Assembly (NCBI GenBank): GCA_019422485.1
Contig: JAHZDG010000003.1
Coordinates: 8,674 to 72,673 of the forward strand
Reading direction: 5' to 3'
Source: Alistipes sp.
GTDB lineage: Bacteria; Bacteroidota; Bacteroidia; Bacteroidales; Rikenellaceae
DNA length: 64,000 bases
Below the pieces are notes generated by a model. It did no database searches, was not told the origin of the DNA, and saw only the letters and a list, made by a program, of their open reading frames with translations. Positions 8,159 to 16,271 of the stretch are shown here, one piece after another; within the stretch, counting starts at the first letter, position 1, and every line of letters starts with the position of its first letter. The translations under genes and the position numbers were made by a program.

Positions 8159-10579
8159 TCAGAGCCGAATGGAGTTCACGCCGCTGTGCAGGGACAGGGT
8201 CTGTCCGCCCCAGATGAAGTCGCCCTGCAGGCCTTCGGGCAGCACGACCTCTCCGGAGAGACGGTTCCGGTCGGCTTTCAGGGTGACGCTGATTTCTCCC
8301 AGCGGATGAGGCATCCGACCTTCGATCCGTTTCAGGTGGCCGGGATGGGGTGCAATGCGGACTTTCGAGAAGCCGGGCGCTGCCGATTCGATGCCGCAAA
8401 TTGTGGCCAGAAATTCATAGTTGGGACTCGAACTCCAGGCGTGGCAGTCGGAACGGCTCGGTTCGGGTTTTTCGGCGAAGGTCGTCAGCCCCAGGTCGAG
8501 CATCTGTTTCCAGGGACCCAACATGCGGGAATAACGGTCGCCTAATCCGGCTTTTTTGAGGGCTCGGGTCAGATAAAAACGATAGTAGAAAGTCGCCTGA
8601 GCCAGGCTGGTGTCGCTGTCCAGCCGTTCGAATACCGTCTTTTGATCGGCCGTGGGAATGGCGTCGGTGAGAATACCCATGATGTTGGCGTGCTGACTGA
8701 AGGTTGGACTGCCGATGTAGTCGTGCAGCAGACCGCGTTTGGCATCCCAACACTGCCGGTAGGTGTTTTCTTGCAGGGCCTGACGCAGCGAGTCATAGTG
8801 GTCGGCTTCGAAGCTTCGTCCGAAATGACGCATCAGTTCGGCGGCATCGCGCAAGGCATCGGCCAGGTGCAGGGTGACGATCGACGAACCGTACTGTTCG
8901 CTTTCGGGTGGCGTGCCGGGACCCGGGGTCTGAGGCGGATTCCAGGCCGGTACCCAGTCTACGAAATTCCAGTGCGGAACCCGGCTGCGGACCATGCCGG
9001 TCGCGGGGTCGATCATCCCTTCGTACCAGTTCAGAATGGTGACGATACCGGGAATCATACTCCGCAGGAATGCCTCGTCGTCGCGATACATCCAGTAGTC
9101 GTGGAGGGTGTTGATCCAGTAGAGCGAGAACGGAGGAATGAATTGAGGGTTCATGCCCGGATAGTGGCAGGCGGTGAAGCCTTCCGAGGTACGGGAGCGG
9201 TCGAAAGCCCGGATGGCCTGCCGCATCAGCCGGTCATCGCCCGAAACATAGAGCGAGATCAGGGCCTGAATACGGGTATCCCCCACATATTGCAGCTGTT
9301 CGTAATAGGGACAGTCGAAGTAGGTTTCGACGGCACAGAGGCGGGCGGTACGCCAACCGACATCCCAGATGCGATCGAGCAGCGGGTCGTCCGATGCAAA
9401 GGAACCCACTTCCCGGAAGGGGTAGCCCGTAAACATCCCGTAAAGGTCTTCGATCACCAGCGGTTGGTCGGCCGTAGTGATCTCCAGCTGCAGGTAGCGG
9501 AACGTGCGGAACCACAGCGTGCGGTAGAGACGATGATCAGCTCCGTCGGGGTAGATCAGGTCGTAGTTTTTGCTGGTCCCGTTCTTGATGTTCCGGTTTT
9601 CGATGTCGTTGCGGTTTCCTTTTTGGTGGTGTTGGTCGAACAGGGCTTCGGCAAAACTCATCCGGATGCAGGCGCCTTTCCCTCCGCTGATGAGCAGCTC
9701 CGGATAGGCGTTGGTCAGGAAGGTCTGGTCGAGCAGGATCGAGCAAGTGGTGCGGGCCGGGATGGTCAACGGATCGTTGCCGTCGATAAAGCGGGTCAGG
9801 GTCGGGAGGCCTTCGCTCCGGCGGATCTGAGGAATGCGTTGCAGGGTCTCTTCCATGAGCGGAATCTCACGCGGAACCAATCCCCAATCGTAGCCACCGT
9901 ACAGCGAGGTGCCATAGGGCGTGCCGGGACGTCCGATCACGGCGGGATCCCAGTCCGAATCGTCATAGTCGGGCTGTTCCCAACCCCATAGGTATTTTTC
10001 GCCTCGGATGGAGTCTCCGGTGCCTATAAAACTGGTGTAAAGCGGGCCGAAAGCTTGGTCACGGCGGGCCAACCAGCCGGCGTCTCGGGTCGTGGAGACG
10101 ATCGCTTCGGTCGGGCCGTTGCCTTGGACGATCAGTCCGGTTTGGTTGGAGAGTTGGGCGCAGGGGCGATAGATCCCCAGGTTCCAAACCAATACAGCCA
10201 GGGTGTTTTTCCCGGTGCGCAGGAAGGGGGCGATATCCAGGGTTTCGTAATTCCAGGCCAACCGGTCACCGCGGGCAGGCCCCCAACAAACCGGGGTGCC
10301 GTTGACAAAGAGTCGGTAGCGGTTGTCGGCCGAGATATTGATGACAAAAGTGTTGGGCACTTTCTGTAGGTTGAAGTTTCGGCGGAAATGGTATACCCCG
10401 TAATCATAAGGGGAGGTATTCGTCGACGATATCCAGAAAGAGTCCCACGTTTGCGTGAGTACTTTTTCGGAAGGAGCGGCAGCTTTGACGGCGGGAGCAG
10501 TCGGTTGGGCAGAGGTCGGCATCGACAGACCGACCGACAGCGCCCACAGACCGACGGCCATAAGATGAGTGATACGCAT
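8159..10579 (-). CDS. Secreted GH78-type alpha-L-rhamnosidase
   Basis: An 806-residue protein with a signal peptide (hydrophobic core about residues 7-24, ending near TSAQ), so it is exported to the periplasm or surface. Residues about 55-160 form a beta-sandwich domain (RLFVNGTPVCWGPARGD), then the (alpha/alpha)6 catalytic domain follows. Around residue 420 the sequence DCPYYEQLQYVGD keeps the Asp, Glu (+5) and Asp (+12) spacing of the GH78 active site. The C-terminal HAWSSSPNYEFLA and a last beta domain are also GH78-like. The family removes terminal L-rhamnose from plant glycans or glycosides. No SusC/SusD pair or sulfatase is adjacent, so it is not in a visible utilisation locus. It has its own promoter (10602) and terminator. 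Confidence 0.88.
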   Translation of the reverse strand: MRITHLMAVGLWALSVGLSMPTSAQPTAPAVKAAAPSEKVLTQTWDSFWISSTNTSPYDYGVYHFRRNFNLQKVPNTFVINISADNRYRLFVNGTPVCWGPARGDRLAWNYETLDIAPFLRTGKNTLAVLVWNLGIYRPCAQLSNQTGLIVQGNGPTEAIVSTTRDAGWLARRDQAFGPLYTSFIGTGDSIRGEKYLWGWEQPDYDDSDWDPAVIGRPGTPYGTSLYGGYDWGLVPREIPLMEETLQRIPQIRRSEGLPTLTRFIDGNDPLTIPARTTCSILLDQTFLTNAYPELLISGGKGACIRMSFAEALFDQHHQKGNRNDIENRNIKNGTSKNYDLIYPDGADHRLYRTLWFRTFRYLQLEITTADQPLVIEDLYGMFTGYPFREVGSFASDDPLLDRIWDVGWRTARLCAVETYFDCPYYEQLQYVGDTRIQALISLYVSGDDRLMRQAIRAFDRSRTSEGFTACHYPGMNPQFIPPFSLYWINTLHDYWMYRDDEAFLRSMIPGIVTILNWYEGMIDPATGMVRSRVPHWNFVDWVPAWNPPQTPGPGTPPESEQYGSSIVTLHLADALRDAAELMRHFGRSFEADHYDSLRQALQENTYRQCWDAKRGLLHDYIGSPTFSQHANIMGILTDAIPTADQKTVFERLDSDTSLAQATFYYRFYLTRALKKAGLGDRYSRMLGPWKQMLDLGLTTFAEKPEPSRSDCHAWSSSPNYEFLATICGIESAAPGFSKVRIAPHPGHLKRIEGRMPHPLGEISVTLKADRNRLSGEVVLPEGLQGDFIWGGQTLSLHSGVNSIRL

Positions 10580-10601
10580 GGATCAGAAAATTAGGTTCCT
10601 T

Positions 10602-10632
10602 CAAAGGTAACAAAATTTTGAAGGGGATCCAA
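10602..10632 (-). promoter_or_regulatory. Promoter of the rhamnosidase gene
   Basis: On the minus strand a TTG core, 20 bases, then TACCTTTG, a full match to TAnnTTTG at the expected spacing. The -7 element ends 22 bases before the ATG. Confidence 0.75.
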
Positions 10633-10701
10633 TAGCTTCGGAACGAGGGTAACGGAACAAACAGTGGCAGGCGAAAGTCGCCGGTTTTGGGAACGGGGCT
10701 G

Positions 10702-12126
10702 TTATGGACGCCGGAGATAAGCGGCAAAACGTCGGAATGCGTTCTCCAGGGTGAGATTGAGGGCCGGGGAGAGTTTCAGCAGATAGATCGGGAGTCCGAA
10801 CAGGGCCGATAACAGCACTGTGCGGATCGGGGCATCCAGCCACCAGCCTCCCATCTGAGGGATGACGGCGGAGATCAGGGCTCCGGCCAGGGTCAGTCCC
10901 AGAACGCAGAGATCACCCCGTCCGAAAGGTTGCAGACGGAAGAACTTCCACACGAACAGAATGCGCAGCAGGTTGTAGACGATGACCGTGATCATGGTGG
11001 CCAGGGCGGCGCCGTTCATGCCCAGATGGGGGATCAGCAGGGCGTTGGTGCCGACGGTCATAAATACCAGCAGGATGGAGAACGAAAAGTCGTAGCGGTA
11101 TCGTTTGGAGGTGATCAGAATCACGCCGGTCAGTCCGGAGTACATTTCGAAAATACGCCCCAATCCCAGGAACAGGAATACATAGCGACCAGCGGCATAG
11201 GAATCGGGCATCAGACTGAAAATGTTGTCGAGGTTGATCCAGATGGCCAGAAAAATGTAGCAGCCGATGATGAGATTCATTTGCGATACTTCGCGGTGCA
11301 TCTCTTGCATGCGGGTCATGGCCCGTTCTTTCCACAGGTTGGCAACGATGGGGGTCGATACCTTGATGACCGAACGGTTGGGGATCATCATGGCGCTGAC
11401 CATATACATCATGACGGCGTAAATCCCTCCCTGGACCAGACCCTGAATGCCTGCCAGCATGGTTTGGTCGATCACGTTGGTGATATAGACCGAAGCGCCG
11501 CCGAGGTACTGCCATAGCCCATAAGTGCCGGCGATGGCAACCAACGTTCGGGTGCGCGAGGTGAAGGCCGGTCGCAGACTGATTTGTCGGAGCCAGGCGG
11601 TATAGATCAGTAGAATGATCGTGGGAACGAAGTAGATGAGGACATAGATGACGATAAACTGCTCGAAGTCGATCAGTCCGAAGGCATAGAGGGAGATTTC
11701 GAGGGTCATCAGCAGCCTCAGCAGAACGTCGTAGACGGCGGTGGAGATGACGGTTTTGAAAAATGCTTGCAGCCAGCTGCTGAAGAAGTTGTAGAACAGG
11801 GTGGTGAGCCCCAGAGGAATCAGCAGCAGGTAGTATTCCGATAGCAGCGGAGACTCTTTGGCAAAGTAGCGCATGACCGGCTCCTTGAACCACAGAAAGA
11901 GCAGGGTGAAGAGCACGAATCCGATGCTGATACCCAGCGCCGACCAGAAAAACAGACCGTTATGACGACGGTCGGGGGTGCGGAAAAACGGGAAGAACTT
12001 GACAACCGTGGAGTTGATACCCAGCGCCGACAGTTGGGCATAGATCATCGCCAGGGAGACCAGAATGCTGGTCAAACCCACCTGTTCTTCGCTCAGAAAG
12101 TTGGGGAACAGGAGAATTTTGTTCAC
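10702..12126 (-). CDS. Polysaccharide flippase / lipopolysaccharide biosynthesis membrane protein (MATE/MVF-like), start unclear
   Basis: A protein of 474 residues from the GTG at 12126, with about a dozen hydrophobic membrane segments and the charged loops of the Wzx-like polysaccharide transporter family. These move lipid-linked glycans across the inner membrane. The N-terminus reads NKILLFPNFLSEEQVGLT, which in homologues follows a first membrane helix. That helix is encoded upstream in the same frame (12127-12171 reads ISITILSYAGAAIGY), yet no ATG, GTG or TTG occurs in frame between 12126 and the stop codon at 12202-12204. Either a rare start (for example ATA at 12171) is used, or a frameshift has separated the true start. 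No glycosyltransferases flank it, so its glycan is unknown. GH78 follows downstream but has its own promoter. Confidence 0.8.
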   Translation of the reverse strand: MNKILLFPNFLSEEQVGLTSILVSLAMIYAQLSALGINSTVVKFFPFFRTPDRRHNGLFFWSALGISIGFVLFTLLFLWFKEPVMRYFAKESPLLSEYYLLLIPLGLTTLFYNFFSSWLQAFFKTVISTAVYDVLLRLLMTLEISLYAFGLIDFEQFIVIYVLIYFVPTIILLIYTAWLRQISLRPAFTSRTRTLVAIAGTYGLWQYLGGASVYITNVIDQTMLAGIQGLVQGGIYAVMMYMVSAMMIPNRSVIKVSTPIVANLWKERAMTRMQEMHREVSQMNLIIGCYIFLAIWINLDNIFSLMPDSYAAGRYVFLFLGLGRIFEMYSGLTGVILITSKRYRYDFSFSILLVFMTVGTNALLIPHLGMNGAALATMITVIVYNLLRILFVWKFFRLQPFGRGDLCVLGLTLAGALISAVIPQMGGWWLDAPIRTVLLSALFGLPIYLLKLSPALNLTLENAFRRFAAYLRRP

Positions 12127-12310
12127 ATAGCCGATGGCCGCTCCGGCATAGGAGAGGATGGTGATCGATATGCTGTTCGCCTCAAAAACGGTTTCGGGGT
12201 TTTACTGGAAATATCCCCGGGAGTTTGAAAAGGGTTGAGGAGCGGGATCGGACCTGCTTGTAAAGGGGATGCACAGGCGGCCTTGGGGTCCCGATCCATC
12301 GGAAATCGGA

Positions 12311-12349
12311 TGAAACGACCTGGCCTCAGGAAAAGGACAGGTCGTTTCA
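12311..12349. other. 12-bp inverted repeat between argS and flippase genes
   Basis: TGAAACGACCTG (12311-12322) and its complement (12338-12349) enclose a 15-base loop. No T-run follows on either strand, so it is not a clear intrinsic terminator, although its place after argS suits one. Otherwise the gap 12205-12456 shows no gene. Confidence 0.45.
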
Positions 12350-12456
12350 GAAAGTTTCCGGGCTTCGATGGGAGACAGGTCTGGAAGATTCGCGTTCCCG
12401 AACCACCGGGGCAGCACCGTATCTTCAGGGTGACTTCTCCAGGGAAGCCTTGTGTG

Positions 12457-14238
12457 TTACATACGTTCGGGTACCCCGATGCCCAGCAGGGCCATCCCCG
12501 AGGCGATGATGCGGGCTACCGTGGCCGAAAGAGCCAGGCGCAGGGACTGTTTGGCCGGATCGCTTTCGCGCATGATCGGGAAGTCGTGGTAGTAACCGTT
12601 GTATCCTTTGGCCAGTTCATACACATAGTTGGCGATCAGAGCCGGCGAGAAATTGGAGGCGGCAGCTTTCACCGTAGCCGGATATTCGGTCAGCATCTGG
12701 ATGAGGGCCGTTTCTTCGGGCACCAACAGCGACCCGTCGATCTGGGTGGCCGGTACGATACCCGCTTCGGCGGCTTTGCGCAGTACCGATTTGATACGGG
12801 CGTGGGTATATTGGATGAAGGGGCCGGTGTTGCCGTTGAAGTCGATGGATTCTTTGGGGTCGAAGAGCATGGTCTTGCGCGGGTCGACCTTCAGAATGAA
12901 GTATTTGAGGGCACCCAAACCGACCATGTGGCAGATGTCGTGGATCTCTTCCTGGCTCAGACCGTCCAGTTTGCCCAGCTCCTGCGACATCTCGCGGGCG
13001 GTTTCCACCATCGCTTCGATCAGGTCATCGGCATCGACCACCGTACCTTCACGTGATTTCATCTTGCCTTCGGGCAGTTCCACCATCCCGTATGACAGGT
13101 GGGTGATGTGGTCGGCCCATTCGTAACCCAGCTTGCCGAGAATGAGTTTCAGCACCTGGAAGTGGTAGTTCTGTTCGTTACCCACCACGTAGATCATGTC
13201 GTCGAGGTTTTCCTCCTTGAAGCGGGTGTAGGCCGTTCCCAGGTCCTGAGTCATATAGACCGAGGTGCCGTCACCGCGCAGCAACAGCTTCTGGTCGAGG
13301 CCGTCGGCCGTCAGGTCGATCCACACCGAACCGTCCTCCTTGCGGAAGAAGATCCCTTTATCGAGCCCTTCCTGCACGATGGATTTTCCCAGCAGGTAGG
13401 TTTGCGATTCGTAGTACACTTTGTCGAAGCTGACGCCCATTTCGCGATAGGTCTTGTCGAAACCTTCGTACACCCAGCCATTCATGGTCTGCCACAACTG
13501 GTAGATTTCGGGGTCTTTGGCTTCCCATTTGCGCAACATTTCCTGCGCCTGTTTCATGATCGGAGCCTCTTTCTTGGCGGTATCTTCGTCCATACCCTGT
13601 GCCATCAGCTCCTTGATCTGTTCTTTATAGGCTTTGTCGAAGGCTACGTAATATTTTCCTACCAGGTGGTCGCCCTTCATGCCCGACGAAGCCGGCGTTT
13701 CACCGTTGCCGAAGAGCTGCCAGGCCAACATCGACTTGCAGATGTGAATCCCCCGGTCGTTCACCAGATTGACCTTCATGACCCGATTGCCGTCGGCTTC
13801 CAGAATGCGGGAAACCGAATACCCCAACAGGTTGTTGCGGATGTGTCCCAGGTGGAGGGGTTTGTTGGTGTTGGGCGAGGAGTATTCCACCATGATGTGG
13901 CGTCCGGTAGAGGTTCCTTGACCGAAGGTCGGGTTGGCGAGGATGTCCGATAACTGCTGGCCCCAGAAGGCCCCGCTCAGCGAAAGGTTCAGAAAGCCTT
14001 TGATGACGTTGAAGCCGGAGATTTCGGGCGTAGAGGCCACCAGTGCCTGGCCGATTTCTTCCGCGGTCTGTTCCGGTTTCTTGCGGCTGGCGCGAAGCAG
14101 CGGAAAGACCACCAGCGTCATGTCGCCTTCGAATTCTTTGCGGGTTTTTTGCAGTTGAATGGCCTCGGGAGCCACTTCGCCATATAGAGAGGTGACGGTT
14201 GCCGTCACCTTGTCGAGCAGGAATTTTTCGATGTCCAT
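12457..14238 (-). CDS. argS: Arginyl-tRNA synthetase
   Basis: A 593-residue class I synthetase that charges tRNA-Arg. The N-terminal Add-1 domain is followed by the catalytic core with SSPNTNKPLHLGH, whose HLGH is the HIGH motif. GMVELPEGKMKSREG is the KMSKS region. The C-terminal anticodon-binding DALR domain ends in the family-typical ERM. The start is placed at ATG 14238 (MDIEKFLLDKV): the open frame runs another 52 codons upstream but those overlap the divergent dus start and carry no conserved sequence. It is transcribed away from dus. Confidence 0.96.
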   Translation of the reverse strand: MDIEKFLLDKVTATVTSLYGEVAPEAIQLQKTRKEFEGDMTLVVFPLLRASRKKPEQTAEEIGQALVASTPEISGFNVIKGFLNLSLSGAFWGQQLSDILANPTFGQGTSTGRHIMVEYSSPNTNKPLHLGHIRNNLLGYSVSRILEADGNRVMKVNLVNDRGIHICKSMLAWQLFGNGETPASSGMKGDHLVGKYYVAFDKAYKEQIKELMAQGMDEDTAKKEAPIMKQAQEMLRKWEAKDPEIYQLWQTMNGWVYEGFDKTYREMGVSFDKVYYESQTYLLGKSIVQEGLDKGIFFRKEDGSVWIDLTADGLDQKLLLRGDGTSVYMTQDLGTAYTRFKEENLDDMIYVVGNEQNYHFQVLKLILGKLGYEWADHITHLSYGMVELPEGKMKSREGTVVDADDLIEAMVETAREMSQELGKLDGLSQEEIHDICHMVGLGALKYFILKVDPRKTMLFDPKESIDFNGNTGPFIQYTHARIKSVLRKAAEAGIVPATQIDGSLLVPEETALIQMLTEYPATVKAAASNFSPALIANYVYELAKGYNGYYHDFPIMRESDPAKQSLRLALSATVARIIASGMALLGIGVPERM

Positions 14239-14274
14239 GGGTATAATGCTTGCAATTTTGTCGGTAAAGATAGC

Positions 14275-14282
14275 TATTTTTG
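14275..14282 (+). promoter_or_regulatory. Promoter -7 element of the dus gene
   Basis: TATTTTTG fits TAnnTTTG. A CTTG at 14249-14252 could be a -33 element, but the 22-base spacing is one longer than usual. It lies 21 bases before the proposed GTG start, in the 64-base divergent region shared with argS. Confidence 0.55.
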
Positions 14283-14302
14283 TGCGGAAAATCCCAATAA
14301 AC

Positions 14303-15325
14303 GTGAAAATTGCCGACATAGAACTGGGTGATAAGCCGTTGTTTCTGGCTCCGATGGAGGATGTGACCGATCCTTCGTTCCGTTTCATGTGCAAACGTTA
14401 CGGAGCTGATATGGTCTATACGGAGTTTATCTCCAGCGACGGACTGATCCGCGACGCCGCAAAAAGCCTGGCGAAACTAAAAATATATGATTATGAACGT
14501 CCGGTGGGCATTCAGCTCTACGGACACGAGATCGAACCGATGGTCGAAGCGGCTCGGGTGGCCGAGGCGGCCGGACCCGATCTGATCGATATCAATTTCG
14601 GGTGCCCGGTGCGGAAGATTGCCACGCGCGGGGCCGGAAGCGGCATGATGCGCGATGTACCCAAAATGGTGGAGATGACCCGTCGGATTGTGGAGGCGGT
14701 GTCGCTGCCGGTGACGGTCAAGACGCGCTTGGGCTGGGACGAGGATTCCAAAAACATTGTCGAGATCGCCGAACGTTTGCAGGATGTGGGTATTGCGGCC
14801 CTGACCATTCACGGACGCACCCGGGCGCAGTTGTATCGGGGCGAGGCCGACTGGACCCTGATCGGCGAGGTGAAACGCAATCCGCGGATGCACATTCCGA
14901 TCATCGGGAACGGGGATATCACTTCCGCTCAGGGGGCTGCGCAGGCGTTCGAACGTTACGGCGTCGATGGAGTGATGATCGGACGGGCTACTTATGGTCG
15001 TCCGTGGATTTTCCGGGAGATCCGCCACTATCTGGATACCGGTGAATTGCTCCCGCAACCTACCGTGCGCGAACGGGTGGAGCTGGCTAAGTTGCATCTG
15101 GCCAAATCTTTGGAATTCAAGGGCGAGAAGGTGGGTGTGCTTGAAATGCGCCGTCATCTCTCCTGTTATTTTAAAGGACTGCCCGATTTCAAGGCGACGC
15201 GGCTGAAACTGGTGACGGCCAACGATCCGGCAGAGATTGTCGACACTTTGGAATATGTGGCGCAGCGATGGGGGGATTTCGATACGACGGAGATCATTCC
15301 CGCACCTCTGTCTCATGAGGTATAA
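14303..15325 (+). CDS. dus: tRNA-dihydrouridine synthase (DusB-like)
   Basis: A 340-residue TIM-barrel flavoenzyme that reduces specific uridines in tRNA to dihydrouridine. The FMN-binding start FLAPMEDVTDPSFR, the catalytic Cys101 in NFGCPV, the TVKTRLGWD segment and IGNGDI ... GVMIGRATYG phosphate-binding loops are all present. I choose GTG 14303 because homologues begin within a few residues of KIADIELGD; the longer frame from 14159 would overlap argS and its promoter. The enzyme acts in the cytoplasm. It is not clearly cotranscribed with the dcw genes: 379 bases and a separate promoter lie between. Confidence 0.92.
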   Translation: MKIADIELGDKPLFLAPMEDVTDPSFRFMCKRYGADMVYTEFISSDGLIRDAAKSLAKLKIYDYERPVGIQLYGHEIEPMVEAARVAEAAGPDLIDINFGCPVRKIATRGAGSGMMRDVPKMVEMTRRIVEAVSLPVTVKTRLGWDEDSKNIVEIAERLQDVGIAALTIHGRTRAQLYRGEADWTLIGEVKRNPRMHIPIIGNGDITSAQGAAQAFERYGVDGVMIGRATYGRPWIFREIRHYLDTGELLPQPTVRERVELAKLHLAKSLEFKGEKVGVLEMRRHLSCYFKGLPDFKATRLKLVTANDPAEIVDTLEYVAQRWGDFDTTEIIPAPLSHEV

Positions 15326-15613
15326 TTTGTAGGACGGTTCGGTGCTGCCAGTCTTTCCAAAAGAGGGGTTTGGGTCGGAACGCCAGACTGTTCTTGTGGA
15401 AAGGTTCTATGGGTGAAGCTATTGGAGGATCAGCGGAAAGGAGAGCCCAGAGAAGGAAGGTGTCTGGTCGCCGATTGGAAAAGGATCGTTTGGAAAAAGT
15501 GGACTTGTGCAGTTCAGCAGATGTGTGCGGTTCCGGTTCGTGGATGTTTCTCTATTTTGAAAAGTCTGTTTAAAAAACCTGAGGGAAAATGACGAAACGA
15601 CGCAGATGATTCG
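15326..15613. other. Gap before the dcw cluster, no gene seen
   Basis: No reading frame here has family-like features. A 67-codon frame at 15370-15573 is Arg/Gly-rich and unconvincing. The usual first genes of a Bacteroidetes dcw cluster (mraZ and rsmH/mraW) are not present in any frame. Confidence 0.5.
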
Positions 15614-15645
15614 TTGTTTTTCCTGAAGAAATAATCGTACATTTG
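15614..15645 (+). promoter_or_regulatory. Promoter of the dcw cluster
   Basis: A TTG at 15614-15616, 21 bases, then TACATTTG (15638-15645), a full -7 match. Just after it, TCGGAG (15649-15654) and CTCCGA (15664-15669) could form a small leader hairpin. The first gene starts 59 bases past the -7 element. Confidence 0.65.
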
Positions 15646-15704
15646 CTCTCGGAGGAGGTGTCGCTCCGACAAACGGCCCCGCATAGAAAAATCGCTTTGT
15701 AGAA

Positions 15705-16268
15705 ATGATTGACCCTCAGGATGAAAAAGAGATCATGACCGATTCTTCCGATTCGGACAATGTGCGTTCGCGTCGGTTGGCCGCTCCGAAGGTCGATCCG
15801 CGGGAAGCCTTGCCTCGGGAGGATGAAGAACGTTCCGCTGCGTCCGGCACGGAAAAACGCCGGGCACGTCAAGCGCAGACCTCCGCGGAAACGGACTCGG
15901 ATACTGCGTCGGAGGAGAAAGCTGCGGCGAATCCGAAAGCGCGTCGTCCGTTCCGCTTGGAAGAGTATATCGGGCAGGTGCTCTCGGGGAATATCCTGAC
16001 CCGGGCCGAAGTGCGTCGCCGTTATCCGTATATCTTTTTCATGGCGTTGCTCATGCTGCTGTATATCGCCAATGGTTATCACATCCAGAAACTCCATCGT
16101 CGTCACGATAAATTGACCGCTCAGCTGAAGGAACTGCGCTCCCGGGCGCTGACGCTGTCGTCCATCCGGATGACCGCCACGCGTCAGAGCGAGATTGTTA
16201 AAGAACTTCAAGAACGGGGCATCCCCCTGCATGAGTCGCTGGTTCCCCCTCAAGTAATCGACAAGTAA
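15705..16268 (+). CDS. ftsL: FtsL-like divisome protein
   Basis: A 187-residue bitopic protein. Residues 1-85 are highly charged and rich in Asp, Glu, Arg and Ser. A single membrane segment lies at about residues 106-120 (IFFMALLMLLYIANGY), followed by a short coiled coil (HRRHDKLTAQLKELRSRAL). This is the layout of FtsL, which links FtsQ and FtsI in the septal complex. Identification rests mainly on position, 3 bases before the division PBP, and on topology, because FtsL sequences are poorly conserved. ATG 15705 or ATG 15735 could be the start. The long acidic cytoplasmic tail is characteristic of Bacteroidetes versions. Confidence 0.75.
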   Translation: MIDPQDEKEIMTDSSDSDNVRSRRLAAPKVDPREALPREDEERSAASGTEKRRARQAQTSAETDSDTASEEKAAANPKARRPFRLEEYIGQVLSGNILTRAEVRRRYPYIFFMALLMLLYIANGYHIQKLHRRHDKLTAQLKELRSRALTLSSIRMTATRQSEIVKELQERGIPLHESLVPPQVIDK

Positions 16269-16271
16269 CCC

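Noticed and set aside
14159..14302. Longer start for dus, overlapping argS
   Set aside because: The extra residues are not conserved in character and the -7 element lies inside this stretch.
14239..14394. Longer start for argS
   Set aside because: The 52 extra residues precede the canonical start MDIEKFLLDKV and overlap the dus start on the other strand.
15370..15573. 67-codon frame before ftsL
   Set aside because: It is low in hydrophobic residues, has no family resemblance and no good start signal.
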